The notes below the pieces were generated by a model that searched no databases, had not been told where the DNA came from, and saw only the letters and a program-made list of their open reading frames with translations. 64,000 nucleotides of DNA from Burkholderiales bacterium (lineage in GTDB: Bacteria; Pseudomonadota; Gammaproteobacteria; Burkholderiales; Burkholderiaceae_F), in the NCBI GenBank assembly GCA_020248865.1, contig JADCGS010000025.1:1-64000 (forward strand), in the 5' to 3' direction. The translations under genes were made by a program, and so were the position numbers. Shown here in pieces: positions 1-13,600 of the stretch (the first letter of the stretch is position 1; each line of letters begins with the position of its first letter).

Positions 1-194
1 CGGCCCGGCGGGCTGATCGGACAACCTGCGCGCTGCGCGCACAGGGATTCGCCCTTGGGGCGGCCCGGCGGGCTGATCGGACAACCTGCGCGCTGCGCGC
101 ACAGGGATTCGCCCTTGGGGCGGCCCGGCGGGCTGATCGGACAACCTGCGCGCTGCGCGCACAGGGATTCGCCCTTGGGGCGGCCCGGCGGGCT
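1..194. repeat. 60-bp perfect tandem repeat array
   Basis: Three identical 60-base units occupy 1-60, 61-120 and 121-180, followed by the first 14 bases of a fourth at 181-194. The array probably continues beyond the left edge. Each unit carries a near-perfect inverted repeat (TGCGCGC, one base, GCGCGCA). The last partial unit touches the stop codon of msbA at 194-196, so the array lies immediately 3' of that gene. There are no variable spacers, so it is not a CRISPR array. The unit length is a multiple of three and is open in one plus-strand frame, but I see no start or gene context supporting a protein. Confidence 0.95.
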
Positions 195-1981
195 CATGCA
201 CCGGAGCCCACGACAGCGGAAACCGGCGAGAACTGGATGCGGTGCAGGTTCGCGTAGAGCCCACCGCAGGCCAGCAGTTGGGCGTGCGGCCCCTGCTCGA
301 CGATGCGCCCGCCTTCCAGCACCACGATGCGGTCGGCCCGCTCGATGGTCGACAGGCGGTGCGCCACCACGAAGGTGGTGCGGCCGCGCATCAGCCGCTC
401 CAGCGAGGCCTGGATCGCGCGCTCGGACTCCGAGTCCAGCGCGGAAGTGGCCTCGTCGAGCAGCAGGATGGGAGCATCCTTGAGCAGCGCGCGCGCGATC
501 GACAGGCGCTGGCGCTGTCCGCCCGACAGCTTGACCGCGTTCTCGCCGATTTGCGAGGCGAAACCCTGCGGCAGCGACTCGATGAAGGGCAAGAGGTAGG
601 CCGCCTCGGCGGCGGCGCGCACCTGCGCCTCGGTCGCGCCGCGCCGGCCGCCGAAGGCGATGTTGGCCGCGATGGTGTCGTCGAACAACACCACGTCCTG
701 CGAGACCAGCGCCATCTGCGCGCGCAGGCTGGCCAGCGTGAGCTCGCGCAGCGGCACCCCATCGATTCGGATCTGTCCGCTGCCGGGCTCGATGAAACGC
801 GGCAGCAGGTTGATGAAGGTGGTCTTGCCGGCGCCCGACGGGCCGACCAGCGCGACCAGCTCGCCGGGCGCGACATCGAGCGTCAGCTCCTGCAGCGCGC
901 CGCCGCTGGCGCCCGGATAGCGGAAGCTCACGCGCTCGAACTCGATGCGGCCGGCCGCGCGCTCGAGCGTGCGGCTGCCGGTCTCCTCCTCGGCGGTCGA
1001 GTCGATCATGCCGAACACGCTCTCCCCGGCGGCCAGCATGCGCGCCAGCGGACCGCTGAGCGCCGCCAGGTGCTTGAGCGGCGCCAGCAGCATCAGCGCG
1101 GCGCTGAGGAAGACCACGAAGTCGCCCGGCGACAGCGACTGCGTGCGCGCCTGCCAAAGGGCGATGGAAAAAACCACGGCCATACCGACGGCGGCGATGA
1201 ACTGCGTGACCGGCGTGGCGCCTGACCAGCCGACCTGCATCTTCATCGCGAAGCGGCGCAGCTTCCAGTTGATTGCGCCGAAGCGCTCGCGCTCCTGCGC
1301 CTGGCCGCCATAGACCTTGATCACGCGGCTGCCTTCGTGCGCCTCCTGCACGGCGCGCGTGAGCTCGCCCAGCATGGCCTGGCTCTGCAGCGATAGCCGG
1401 CGCATGCGGCCACTGAAGGCGCGCAGCGCCAGCGCGATGACCGGCCCGACGATCAGCGTGACCAGGGTGAGCTGCCAGTTGAAGTACAGCAGCACGCCGA
1501 TCAGCGCCACGACCGTCAGGCTGTCACGGATCGCGGTGGTGAAGATCTCCGCGGCGGCATTCAGTGCATTGGACGCCTCGTTGACGAAGCGGGTCACCAC
1601 CACGCCGGAGGGCGTGTCCTCCAGGGTCCTTTGCGGCCAGGCGAGCAGCTTGTCGAACATCTGCGCCCGCAGGTCCACCAGCACCGCCTGCGAGATGCGG
1701 TTCAGCAACATGCTGCTGGCAAACCCTGCAAGGCCGCGCACCACGAAGACACCGACGAAAGCCAGCGGCAGCCACAGCGCCGCTGCCGCCTCGCGCTCCA
1801 CCAGGCCCTTGTCGACCAGTTGCCCGTTGAGCCAGGGAATCAGGGCCTCGGTCGAGGCGGCGATCGCCATCGCGACGATGCCGAGCGCGAGCGCGCCGCG
1901 ATGCGCCAGCACCATCCGCATCAAACGGCGGAAGATGGGGTCGCGCAACAACGGGGGGCGGGGAGCGTGCGGATCGTTCAT
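194..1981 (-). CDS. msbA: MsbA-type lipid A export ABC transporter/permease
   Basis: This 595-residue ABC half-transporter fuses a six-helix exporter membrane domain (about residues 1-320) to a nucleotide-binding domain. Visible motifs are Walker A GPSGAGKT near residue 379, the signature LSGGQRQR near 484, Walker B ILLLDEATSALD near 502 and the switch AHRLST. The family flips lipid A-core across the inner membrane using ATP. An upstream in-frame extension exists to 2341, but it overlaps the divergent glycosyltransferase gene; the ATG at 1981 beginning MNDPHAPRPP gives a normal length. The neighbouring LPS glycosyltransferases and O-antigen ligase support the LPS role. A less specific lipid exporter remains possible. 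Confidence 0.93.
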   Translation of the reverse strand: MNDPHAPRPPLLRDPIFRRLMRMVLAHRGALALGIVAMAIAASTEALIPWLNGQLVDKGLVEREAAAALWLPLAFVGVFVVRGLAGFASSMLLNRISQAVLVDLRAQMFDKLLAWPQRTLEDTPSGVVVTRFVNEASNALNAAAEIFTTAIRDSLTVVALIGVLLYFNWQLTLVTLIVGPVIALALRAFSGRMRRLSLQSQAMLGELTRAVQEAHEGSRVIKVYGGQAQERERFGAINWKLRRFAMKMQVGWSGATPVTQFIAAVGMAVVFSIALWQARTQSLSPGDFVVFLSAALMLLAPLKHLAALSGPLARMLAAGESVFGMIDSTAEEETGSRTLERAAGRIEFERVSFRYPGASGGALQELTLDVAPGELVALVGPSGAGKTTFINLLPRFIEPGSGQIRIDGVPLRELTLASLRAQMALVSQDVVLFDDTIAANIAFGGRRGATEAQVRAAAEAAYLLPFIESLPQGFASQIGENAVKLSGGQRQRLSIARALLKDAPILLLDEATSALDSESERAIQASLERLMRGRTTFVVAHRLSTIERADRIVVLEGGRIVEQGPHAQLLACGGLYANLHRIQFSPVSAVVGSGA

Positions 1982-2121
1982 GCGATAGCGCTGGAGCCGG
2001 AAGACGACGACCGGCTCCGTAGAATCCGGGTTGCGCGTTCCGACCGCTTCCCAGTGTAGGCGATGGCCTGCGGCGCTCCCGCCCCGCCACCAAGGAGCGC
2101 GCGCCCGATCGCACTGCCGAC
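1982..2121. promoter_or_regulatory. divergent intergenic region, msbA / GT9 gene
   Basis: The 140 bases between two divergent LPS genes must hold both promoters. Candidate -10 boxes are TAGAAT at 2020-2025 for the plus strand and TACACT (complement of 2053-2058) for the minus strand. Neither has a convincing -35 box, so these are weak suggestions. An AAGGAG at 2092-2097 lies unusually far (about 25 bases) from the only usable start downstream. Confidence 0.35.
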
Positions 2122-3042
2122 TTGAACCCTTCTCCCGCGCCCCTGCTGGTCCGGCTGCCCAATCACTTGGGCGATGCCTGCATGTGCCTGCCGGCGCTGC
2201 ATCTGCTGGCGGCGCACGGACCGTTGCAACTGGCCGGCAAGGGCTGGGCGCGCAGCCTCTTTTCCGCCTACGACTGGCCGGTGATCCCGCTCGGCGGCTT
2301 CTGGACGGGCTGGCGCGCCCTGCACGCGGCGGCGCCGGCACCGGCGCTGCTGTTCACCAACTCGCTCGGCAGCGCGCTGCAGGTCCGGCTCGCCGGGCTG
2401 GCCGCCAGCGGCTACGCCACCGAAGCGCGCGCCGCCCTGTTGGCGCGTGCGCTGCCTTTGCCGGCCGCCTGGGCCGGAACGCTGCACACGGTCGAGTACT
2501 ACCTTGCCCTGGCAGCCGCTCACCTGGGCGTGCAGGCGGAGGTACCGGCGCGGCTGTCGCTGCGACTACCGGCCCAGGCACTGGAGCGGGCCCACGCCAC
2601 CCGCGTGGCCGCCGGCGCCGGCGCGCACTACGTGGTGCTGTGCCCGGCAGCGGTCGGGCGGCATCGCGGGCAGGTCAAGGCGTGGTCGGGGTTCGGTGCC
2701 CTGGCGCGCGACCTGAAGGCGCGCGGCCACACGGTGCTGGCCTGCCCGGGGCCCGGCGAGACCGCCGCCGTGCGCGCCGCCACCCCCGCGGCGATCGTCC
2801 TGCCGGAAATGGATGTCGCCATCTTCGCCGCGCTGCTGCAGGGCAGCCGCCTGGTGGTTGCCAACGACAGCGGCGCCGGCCACGTAGCCGCCGCGGTCGA
2901 TGCGCCGCTGGTCAGCGTCTTCGGTGTGACCGATCCGACCAAGACGCGCCCATGGGGGCCGCGGGCGCGTCTGGTGGGTTCGGCGCAGGGTTGGCCGAGC
3001 TACGACGCAGTCCTGAGCGAGGTCCTGGCCGCGCTGGCTTGA
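2122..3042 (+). CDS. glycosyltransferase family 9 (heptosyltransferase-like)
   Basis: This 306-residue protein has the two-domain layout of LPS heptosyltransferases, which add heptose from ADP-heptose to the inner core on the cytoplasmic face. The N-terminal strand is VRLPNHLGDACMCLPAL. The C-terminal domain carries ANDSGAGHVAAAV followed by VFGVTDPTKTRPWGP, the usual nucleotide-sugar-binding region of family 9. The start is a TTG; no in-frame ATG or GTG fits between the promoter region and the conserved N-terminus. The 3' end overlaps the convergent O-antigen ligase gene by 43 bases. WaaF-, WaaC- and WaaQ-type functions cannot be separated from sequence alone. Confidence 0.85.
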   Translation: MNPSPAPLLVRLPNHLGDACMCLPALHLLAAHGPLQLAGKGWARSLFSAYDWPVIPLGGFWTGWRALHAAAPAPALLFTNSLGSALQVRLAGLAASGYATEARAALLARALPLPAAWAGTLHTVEYYLALAAAHLGVQAEVPARLSLRLPAQALERAHATRVAAGAGAHYVVLCPAAVGRHRGQVKAWSGFGALARDLKARGHTVLACPGPGETAAVRAATPAAIVLPEMDVAIFAALLQGSRLVVANDSGAGHVAAAVDAPLVSVFGVTDPTKTRPWGPRARLVGSAQGWPSYDAVLSEVLAALA

Positions 3043-4274
3043 AGGCCGGCGATCCGCTCGCGCGCCAGCAGGACCCCGGCGAACACCACGATCAGATGAC
3101 CTTCGTTGAACGTCTGGAAGTGCGAGCTGAACAGGCTGTTGACGCACCAGGCCGCCAACAGCGCCAGACCCAGCGCGGCATGCAGCGCAGGCTCGCCCGC
3201 CCGGCTGCGCTGTCGCCACGCGCCCGCAAGCAGCAGCGCCAGCGCCAGCAGGCCGGCAACGCCGGCCTCGGCCCACAGGTAAAGGTACTGGTTGTGCGGA
3301 TCGGTGGTGGGAGTTGCCTGCCAGCCGTCGCGGTAGCGCTGCGCGATGCGTTCTGCATAAGCGGGCGCATAGCCGCCGAGGCCATAGCCCGCGAGCGGGC
3401 GCGCGGCCACCAGTTCGCCGGTGACGTCCCAGATCACACGGCGGATGCCCATCGACGTGTAGGTGTCGGCCTGCGCCGCAGCGCGCGCCTCGCTAAGGCC
3501 TTGCGCAAAGCGCTGCTGCAGCGTGGGTGAGGCCGCCACCAGCGCAGCCACCGCCACGGGCAGGACCACCAGGGCGACCAGGCGCGTCCGTCCGTGGGTC
3601 GACAGCACGAGCAGCGCGCCCGCGCCCACCACCAGGGCTACGAAGCCGCTGCGCCCGGTCTGCAGGAACACGAGCACGGCCAGCAGGAACAGCGCAGCCA
3701 GCGCCAGCGCGACGCGCCGGCCGCCGGCCGGCGTGCGCCAGGCCAGCGCACCGGCCATCAGCGTGCCGGCCGCGAACACCAGCGCCTGCGTCACCTGGTT
3801 GCGCAGAACCACGCCGGAAAATGCCTCGGATTTGCTGAAGCCCACGGCCAGCGCCAACAGTGCCGCCAGCGCCGCCACCACTGCAAAGACGACGAAACCG
3901 AGCACGAACCGCCGCTGCGCCACGACTTCGTCGAACACCAGCAGTGCCAGCGGCAACAGGAGCAGATGGCGCCAGCCGAGCAGCGCAACACCGACCTCGG
4001 CTGGCGGCAGGCCGCGCCCGAGCCCGTAAACGGCCGACAGCAGCAACACCGCCACCAGTACGGCCCAGCCACGCAGCAGCGGCTGGCCGCGCAGCCAGAC
4101 GAACCGCGCCCGCAGGTCGGGCAGACGCAGCACACTGGCCAGCCAGACGATCGATGCCAGCGACACCAGGGGCGGCGTGACCGCCGCGCCGATCACCACA
4201 AGAAAGGCGGCCACGCGCGCCACCCGCAGCGGCGCGCCGGTGCGCAAGTCGGCCGGCGCTTCTGCCGCCGTCAC
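3000..4274 (-). CDS. O-antigen ligase / polymerase (WaaL/Wzy_C family)
   Basis: A 424-residue polytopic inner-membrane protein with about ten hydrophobic helices and a large periplasmic loop. Near residue 325 it has DPHNQYLYLWAEAG, typical of the WaaL/Wzy_C family, whose periplasmic histidine region is needed to join undecaprenyl-linked O-antigen to lipid A-core. I chose the GTG at 4274 because it makes a GTGA overlap with the stop of the upstream glycosyltransferase; the longer open frame to 4646 lies entirely over that gene and is arginine-rich noise. The 3' end overlaps the convergent GT9 gene by 43 bases. A related polymerase or protein-glycosylation ligase is the main alternative. Confidence 0.85.
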   Translation of the reverse strand: MTAAEAPADLRTGAPLRVARVAAFLVVIGAAVTPPLVSLASIVWLASVLRLPDLRARFVWLRGQPLLRGWAVLVAVLLLSAVYGLGRGLPPAEVGVALLGWRHLLLLPLALLVFDEVVAQRRFVLGFVVFAVVAALAALLALAVGFSKSEAFSGVVLRNQVTQALVFAAGTLMAGALAWRTPAGGRRVALALAALFLLAVLVFLQTGRSGFVALVVGAGALLVLSTHGRTRLVALVVLPVAVAALVAASPTLQQRFAQGLSEARAAAQADTYTSMGIRRVIWDVTGELVAARPLAGYGLGGYAPAYAERIAQRYRDGWQATPTTDPHNQYLYLWAEAGVAGLLALALLLAGAWRQRSRAGEPALHAALGLALLAAWCVNSLFSSHFQTFNEGHLIVVFAGVLLARERIAGLQASAARTSLRTAS

Positions 4275-5026
4275 CGCAGCCCCAGGTCCTGGCGCAGTCG
4301 CTTCCACCAGAAATCCCAGCGGTAGCGCAGCCAGGCATACCAGCGCCCCCGCATCCGCCGCTTGCCGTCGAGCACACTGTCGAAGCGCCCGTTCATGCTG
4401 CCCTGCTCCACCAGCGGCCGGCGCAGCCAGTAGTGCGGCACACCGGCGGCAGCATCGGTCTCGCGGATCAGCCAGTCGGCCGGGCGTGCGATCGGGTGCC
4501 GCTCGAGGCAGGCGAGGCGCGCGTCGGCGGCGGCGCGGTTGAACACCAGGGCATCCGTCGCCGGCAGCGGGCCGGCGGGCGCGAGCGCCGCGCCGCCGCG
4601 CGCGCCAACGTGCTGGTTGTTGCCGCGCCCCAGATAAAGGCACCAAGGACCGGTCAACGCACGCGCCTCGGCCATGGCCTCGGCAAGACCGGCGGCAAAG
4701 TCGTCGGCCAGCACCGCGTCGTCCTCAAGCACCAGAGCCACGCCCAAGTCGCGGCTGCGCATCAGTTCCCAGGTGCGCAGGTGCTTGAGCACCAGCGACA
4801 TGTGGGCGCGCTTCATGTCCGAGGGGCCGAAGCGCCACTCGACGAGGTCGTCTGGGATAGCATTCGCGTCGAAATCGAAGATGAACTCGAACGCGATGCC
4901 GTGGCGCGCCATCTCGGCGCGGATGTGCGCAATGCGGTCGGCAAAGCTGCGCACCGACAGCACGAAGACGGCATCGACGAGCGAATTGACGCGCGGTGCG
5001 GCGCTGGCCGCTGCAGGATGGTTCAT
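4271..5026 (-). CDS. glycosyltransferase family 25 (LPS biosynthesis)
   Basis: A 251-residue protein beginning MNHPAAASAAPRVNS. It has the family 25 hallmarks FVLSVRSFADR near the N-terminus, HLRTWELM in the middle and the acidic ALVLEDDAVL motif that binds metal and sugar nucleotide. Family 25 enzymes add galactose or glucose to LPS outer core or lipooligosaccharide in the cytoplasm. The ATG at 5026 faces the divergent family 2 gene starting at 5048, leaving only 21 bases between start codons, so the promoters must overlap coding sequence. It is translationally coupled (GTGA) to the O-antigen ligase gene. The sugar added cannot be read from sequence. Confidence 0.87.
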   Translation of the reverse strand: MNHPAAASAAPRVNSLVDAVFVLSVRSFADRIAHIRAEMARHGIAFEFIFDFDANAIPDDLVEWRFGPSDMKRAHMSLVLKHLRTWELMRSRDLGVALVLEDDAVLADDFAAGLAEAMAEARALTGPWCLYLGRGNNQHVGARGGAALAPAGPLPATDALVFNRAAADARLACLERHPIARPADWLIRETDAAAGVPHYWLRRPLVEQGSMNGRFDSVLDGKRRMRGRWYAWLRYRWDFWWKRLRQDLGLR

Positions 5027-5047
5027 CGCGCGGGCGAGTCTACCGAC

Positions 5048-5803
5048 ATGAATCTTTCGGCCATCGTCATCACCAAGAACGAGGAGCGCGTCATCGGGCG
5101 CTGTCTGGCTTCGCTCGCCTTCTGCGACGAGATTCTGGTGATCGACTCCGGCAGCACCGACCGCACCCAGGAGATTGCGCGCGCCTTCGGCGCGACCGTG
5201 CTGGTGGAGGACTGGCGCGGCCCGGCCACTCAGCGCAACCGGGGGCTGGCGCGGGCGCGTGGCCCCTGGCGCCTGCTGCTGGACGCCGACGAGTGGGTCA
5301 GCCAGGCGCTGCGCGAGGAGATCGTGGCGCTGGTACGGCAGCCGCCGGGGGCGACCAGCGCATACCTCATTCCGCGCTCGTCCAGCTACTGCGGTCAGTT
5401 CATGCGCCACGGCGGCTGGTGGCCCGACCCGGTGCTGCGCCTGATCCACGGCGACGGCGCCCGCTATGAAGGCGGCATCGTGCACGAGCGCCCGATTGCG
5501 AGCGGCGCCGTCGGCCGGCTGACGCAGCCGCTGATGCACGAGAGCTTCCGCGACCTGGAACAGGTGCTGGGCAAGGTCAACGCCTACTCGACCTGGGGCG
5601 CGCAGGCCCTGCGCGAGCGCGGCGCGGCGCCGAGTCTGGCCACCGCGCTGATGCACGGGCTCTGGAGCTTCGTGCGCACCTACATCGTCAAGGCCGGCTT
5701 CCTGGATGGCCGCCGCGGCTTCCTGCTGGCGGTGTCCAACGCCGAGGGGGCGTACTACAAGTACGTCAAGGCCATGCTGCTGGCGGAGCAGGCGCGCAAG
5801 TGA
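5048..5803 (+). CDS. family 2 glycosyltransferase, WaaE/KdtX-like
   Basis: A 251-residue GT-A enzyme beginning MNLSAIVITKNEE, close in length and N-terminal sequence to the WaaE/KdtX group that adds glucose to inner-core heptose. The nucleotide-binding pocket is seen as VIDSGSTDRT, and the metal-binding DxD-type motif as LLLDADEW. The C-terminal part has the conserved hydrophobic region WSFVRTYIVKAGFLDG. The in-frame region upstream of 5048 overlaps the divergent family 25 gene and is not used. The next gene follows 31 bases downstream on the same strand, so the two are probably co-transcribed. Confidence 0.88.
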   Translation: MNLSAIVITKNEERVIGRCLASLAFCDEILVIDSGSTDRTQEIARAFGATVLVEDWRGPATQRNRGLARARGPWRLLLDADEWVSQALREEIVALVRQPPGATSAYLIPRSSSYCGQFMRHGGWWPDPVLRLIHGDGARYEGGIVHERPIASGAVGRLTQPLMHESFRDLEQVLGKVNAYSTWGAQALRERGAAPSLATALMHGLWSFVRTYIVKAGFLDGRRGFLLAVSNAEGAYYKYVKAMLLAEQARK

Positions 5804-5834
5804 CCCGACCGCGCCGCCGCGCTGCCCTGCTGCC

Positions 5835-6650
5835 GTGCTGATCTCGCTCGTCGTCACCACGTACAACCGGCCCGATGCGCTGCGCGCCGTGCTCGATGGC
5901 CTGGGCGCGCAGAGCGACCGCGACTTCGAGGTCAGGGTGGCCGACGACGGCTCGCGCGATGACACGCGCGCCGTGATCGCCGCGTACGCGGCCACCGCGC
6001 CGGTGCCGCTCGAACACCTGTGGCAGGAAGATCGCGGCTTCCGCGCCGGCGCGGCGCGCAACCGCGCTGCGGCCGGGGCGCGCGGGGAATATCTCGTTTT
6101 CATCGACGGCGATTGCATCCCGCGGCCCGATTTCATCGCCCGCCATCGCGCGCTGGCCGAGCCCGGCTGGATGGTGGCCGGCAACCGCATCCTGCTTTCG
6201 GAGGACTTCACGCGGCGCGCGCTGGCCGAACGCTGGCCGCTGCACGCTTGGCGGCGCGACCAGTGGGAACTGGCGCGGCGCGAAGGCGCCATCAACCGCA
6301 CCCTGCCCCTGGCTCACCTGCACCTCGGCCCGCTGCGCAAGCTGCAGGCACGCCGCTGGCAGCGCGTGCGCACCTGCAACCTCGGGCTGTGGCGGCGCGA
6401 CTTCGCGGCCGTCAACGGCTTCGACGAAGCCTACGAAGGCTGGGGCTTCGAGGACTCCGATCTGGCGGTGCGACTGCTCAACGCCCGCATCCGCCGCAAG
6501 GAAGGCGCGTTTGCCACCGGCCTGCTGCATCTGTGGCACCCGGAGAACGACCGGCGCTTCGAGGCACGCAACCTGGAGCGCCTGCGGGCACGCACGGCCT
6601 CGAAGGACGTGCGCGCGGCAATCGGTCTGGAGCAGTACCAGACCGGTTAG
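5835..6650 (+). CDS. family 2 glycosyltransferase with galactosyltransferase-type C-terminus
   Basis: A 271-residue enzyme. The GT-A core begins VLISLVVTTYNRPDAL, and the metal-binding acidic motif is FIDGDCIPRPDF. Further on is GWGFEDSDLAVRL, the second acidic motif of the galactosyltransferase-like C-terminal domain that places the acceptor. The GTG at 5835 puts the start directly at the family's first strand; an upstream open frame to 5706 overlaps the previous gene. Its position 31 bases after the WaaE-like gene suggests a joint role in LPS core or O-chain assembly. Donor and acceptor are unknown. It converges with dnaE across 41 bases. Confidence 0.86.
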   Translation: MLISLVVTTYNRPDALRAVLDGLGAQSDRDFEVRVADDGSRDDTRAVIAAYAATAPVPLEHLWQEDRGFRAGAARNRAAAGARGEYLVFIDGDCIPRPDFIARHRALAEPGWMVAGNRILLSEDFTRRALAERWPLHAWRRDQWELARREGAINRTLPLAHLHLGPLRKLQARRWQRVRTCNLGLWRRDFAAVNGFDEAYEGWGFEDSDLAVRLLNARIRRKEGAFATGLLHLWHPENDRRFEARNLERLRARTASKDVRAAIGLEQYQTG

Positions 6651-6691
6651 CCGGAAGGTCCGCAGGGCCCTGTCCGGCCCCCGCAAGCCCA

Positions 6692-10228
<3,537 letters not shown>

Positions 10229-10658
10229 GCACGCATCTTACGGGGTGACGTGTGCGTCACTCCTCGGTCGGGCAGTGGACAAGCTTGTGGAAAATGGGTG
10301 AACGCTCCGTGAAGAGGGCCCACGGCAGACACGGCAGCGTCCGGGGGCGACGTGGGATGGCTCGCACCGCGGGGCTTTCCTCACGGCGGGCGTGCCGCTG
10401 CGGGTAATCGACGCGGCCGCCCGATGAACAGAAGATGAGACGATTGGTCGGGCGGCACTCCGGCGCGGCGACTTGCCTGCCCGCCCGGTCTTCGCCCACG
10501 AGACGCCCGCCGCCTCGGGCCCCTCCGCGAACCACCCCACAACGCTGCGAGGCCGTGCCCATCGAAAGAAAGCGCAAGGGCAGCCAGCGTCCAGGTGCAC
10601 GCGCGATAGCCGAGGCCGCGCAGCGGCTCTCCAATCGCCCACACCTGAAGGCGGCAAG
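10229..10658. other. 430-base region without a convincing gene, upstream of dnaE
   Basis: The stretch lies between the dnaE start and the end of the GGDEF-EAL gene. Short open frames on both strands have only arginine/alanine/proline-rich composition and no recognisable motif. It should contain the dnaE promoter and leader. One DnaA-box-like nonamer, TGTGGAAAA at 10286-10294, differs from consensus by one base and lies about 60 bases upstream of dnaE. I see no repeats or RNA gene. Confidence 0.5.
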
Positions 10659-13600
10659 CTAGTGCATCAAGGACCGCTCCCGGCCGACTCCCCGCTTGTC
10701 GATGAAGAGCTTCAGGAAGTCTTCGGTTGGCATGGGCCGCGCAAACAGATAGCCCTGCGCCGAATCGCAGCCCAGGTGCTGCATCCAGGTCTGCTGGGCC
10801 TGCGTCTCGATGCCCTCGGCGGTCACCGCGATGCCCAGCGAGCGCGCCATCTCGATCACCGCCTTGACGATCGTCAGCGTGCGTGCGTCGCGCATGCATT
10901 CCACCGTGAAGCTGCGGTCGATCTTCAGGCGCTGGATGGGAAGGTCGCGCAGGTGCGACAGGCTGGAGAAGCCGACTCCAAAGTCGTCAAGCGCGATCTT
11001 GACACCGGCATTGCGCAGCCGGACCAGGTTCTCGCGCGCCACGGCATTGGTATCGAGCAGGCCGGTCTCGGTGACCTCCACCTCCACGTCGCTCGCCGGC
11101 ACCTCGCAATCGGCCAGCACTTGGAGCAGGCCTTCGACGCACCCCAGCTGGCGCAGCTGGATCCCCGAAAAGTTAATCGCCACCGGCGGCAGGTCCAGGC
11201 CAAGCGACCGCCAGACGCGGCGGGCGCGCGCCGCTTCGCGAATCACCCATTCGCCCAGGCCGATGATCAGCCCGCTCTCCTCGGCGATCGGAATGAACTC
11301 GCCGGGCGAGATGTCGCCGAGCTCGGCATCTTTCCAGCGAATCAGCGCCTCGGCCCCCACCATCTTGCCGTCTGCCAGCGATACGAGCGGCTGGTAGAAC
11401 AGGCGGAAGTCACGCGCCTCCACGGCCTTGCGCAGGCGGTTTTCAAGGCGTAGTCGCAGGTCCACTCGCCGCGCGACGGCGGGCGTGTAGAACGCATAGG
11501 TCTTGCGTCCGCCCTCCTTGGCTTGGTACATGGCCGCATCCGCCGCATTGAGCAGCGAGTCCAGATCGACACCGTCGCTCGGAAACAGACCGATACCAAT
11601 GGAAGGCGTGACGCTCACCTCCATGCCGAGCATGCGCTCCGGCGCGGAAATCGCCTTGATCAGTTGCTGCGCGATCTCCGCGGCGTGCTCCGGCCGAGGC
11701 ACGTCGACCAGCAGCACCACCAGCTCGTCGCCGCCGCGGCGGCCGAGAAGGTCGGGCTCATCGACCACACAACGCATGCGGCTGGCGACGATCGACAGCA
11801 TGCGGTCACCGATGCGATGACCATAGCCGTTGTTCAGGAGCCGGAAGTTGTCGAGATCGACGAACAGCAATGCGCACTGCCGTCCCTCCGCATATGCGCC
11901 ACCGAGAATTCGCTGCGCGCGCTCGTCGAAGCTCTGCCGGTTCGCAAGCTGGGTCAGCGGATCGATGTTGGCCAGCCGCTCGATGCGCTCCTGCGCCCGC
12001 ACCTGTTCGGTGATGTTCTTGCCCACGCCGCGGTAGCCGCAGAATCCGCGCTCGGGATCGAACACGGGGTCGCCGCCGATCAACGTGTAAGTGGAAATTT
12101 CACCGTCTCGCCGCAGCCGCAGCAGTAGGTCACGGAACGGTCGCCGCTCGGCCACCGCGGCACGCAGCTCGTCCCAGGTGGCGGGCTGGACCAGTTCCTG
12201 GTCGGTCTCCCACAGGGCACGGCCCACCATGGTTCGCGGGTCCAGGCCGCGCCCGCCTGCACCCTGCCGCACGCTCGCGACGCGGCCATCGGCGTCCATC
12301 TCCCAGTACCAGTCCGACGACAGCTCGGTCAGCGCCCGGAAGCGCGCCTCGCTATCGGTAACACGCGCCAGCAGCGCTTCGCGCTCGGTCACGTCCCAGG
12401 CCAGCCCGCGATAACCGCAGAACCGTTCCGCCTGCAGGATCGGCTCGGCCGACGTCTCGAAGTACGCGATGCTGCCATCGCGCTTGCGGACCCGGAACGG
12501 CACCCGGCGGAAACCCGTGCGCCGATCGACGAGGCGGCGCACGGCCGACCAGTCCAGCTCGACGCCGGACTGCGCCGACCACCGGTCGAGAGGTGCACCG
12601 CCCACGCGCTCGAGCAGTTCCGCCCGGGCGGGCTGTGGACCTTCGACGACGGTAAAGCGCAGCTCGGCGTCGGTCTCCCAGTACCACTCCGTGGCCAGCG
12701 CCATCAGCGCGCGCAGGCGCTCTTCGGACAGGCGCAGCGCAGCGATGGTCGAGGTGCGCTCCGTTACGTCGCGGCCGGCGCCGAAGTAGCCGAGGAAACT
12801 GCCATCACCATCGAAGACGGGCTTACCCGTTACGGCGATCCAGATGGTCCGCCCCGACCCATGCGTGCACTGGTGGCGGAACCACGGAAACGTCTGCCGC
12901 TGCGCCACCTGCGCCCGGTAGGCCGCAAGCTCAACGGGGTCGGCACTGAAACCGCGAATCTCATCGCGCCGTTTGCCCAGCAGTCGCTCGGTCGGGACGC
13001 CGAAGGCGGCCTCCGCTCTTTCGGAGAGCTCGATCAGGCGACCGTCCGCGTCCTCGCGCCAGTACCAGTCGAACGTGAGCTCGGCGATCTCGTCGCTCAC
13101 GCGGCGACGGTGACGCAACTCCAGATCCGTGACGCGGTGTTCCGTGACGTCGATCCGGAAGCTGACCACGCCGCCAGCGGCGGTCCGGGCATCGGTCATC
13201 AGCAACCAGCGCCCCGTGTGCCGGCGCACCACTTCGCTGGATGCCACCTGACGCCGCTGCTGGCGCATTTGTTCGACGAAGGTCTCCAGCGGTCGGCCTG
13301 CGACGACCTCGCTGGAGGCGAGCGGGTAATAGGCGCGCATGAGTTCGTCGTGCCGAACGCCCGGCACCATCAGGTGGCGGATTTCCGGAAACAAGGCGCG
13401 GTAGGCCTCGTTGCAGCGAACCAGCCGGTCCAGTGCATCGAACACCGCCACCCCGACGTTGTTCGATTCGAAGGCAGCTTCGATCGGCTCGGTGCCGCTC
13501 TGGGCCCGGCGCAACACCGCAACGAAAAGTCCGATCGACAGCGCCACTGCCACGAAGGCCAGTGCCAGCACGGCGGTCCGACCGCCGGCGCCGATCGCAT

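Noticed and set aside
1-194. CRISPR array
   Set aside because: Units are contiguous and identical with no variable spacers, and no cas gene is present.
4275-4646. N-terminal extension of the O-antigen ligase
   Set aside because: It lies wholly within the family 25 glycosyltransferase gene, is arginine-rich, and the GTG at 4274 gives a coupled start and normal membrane protein.
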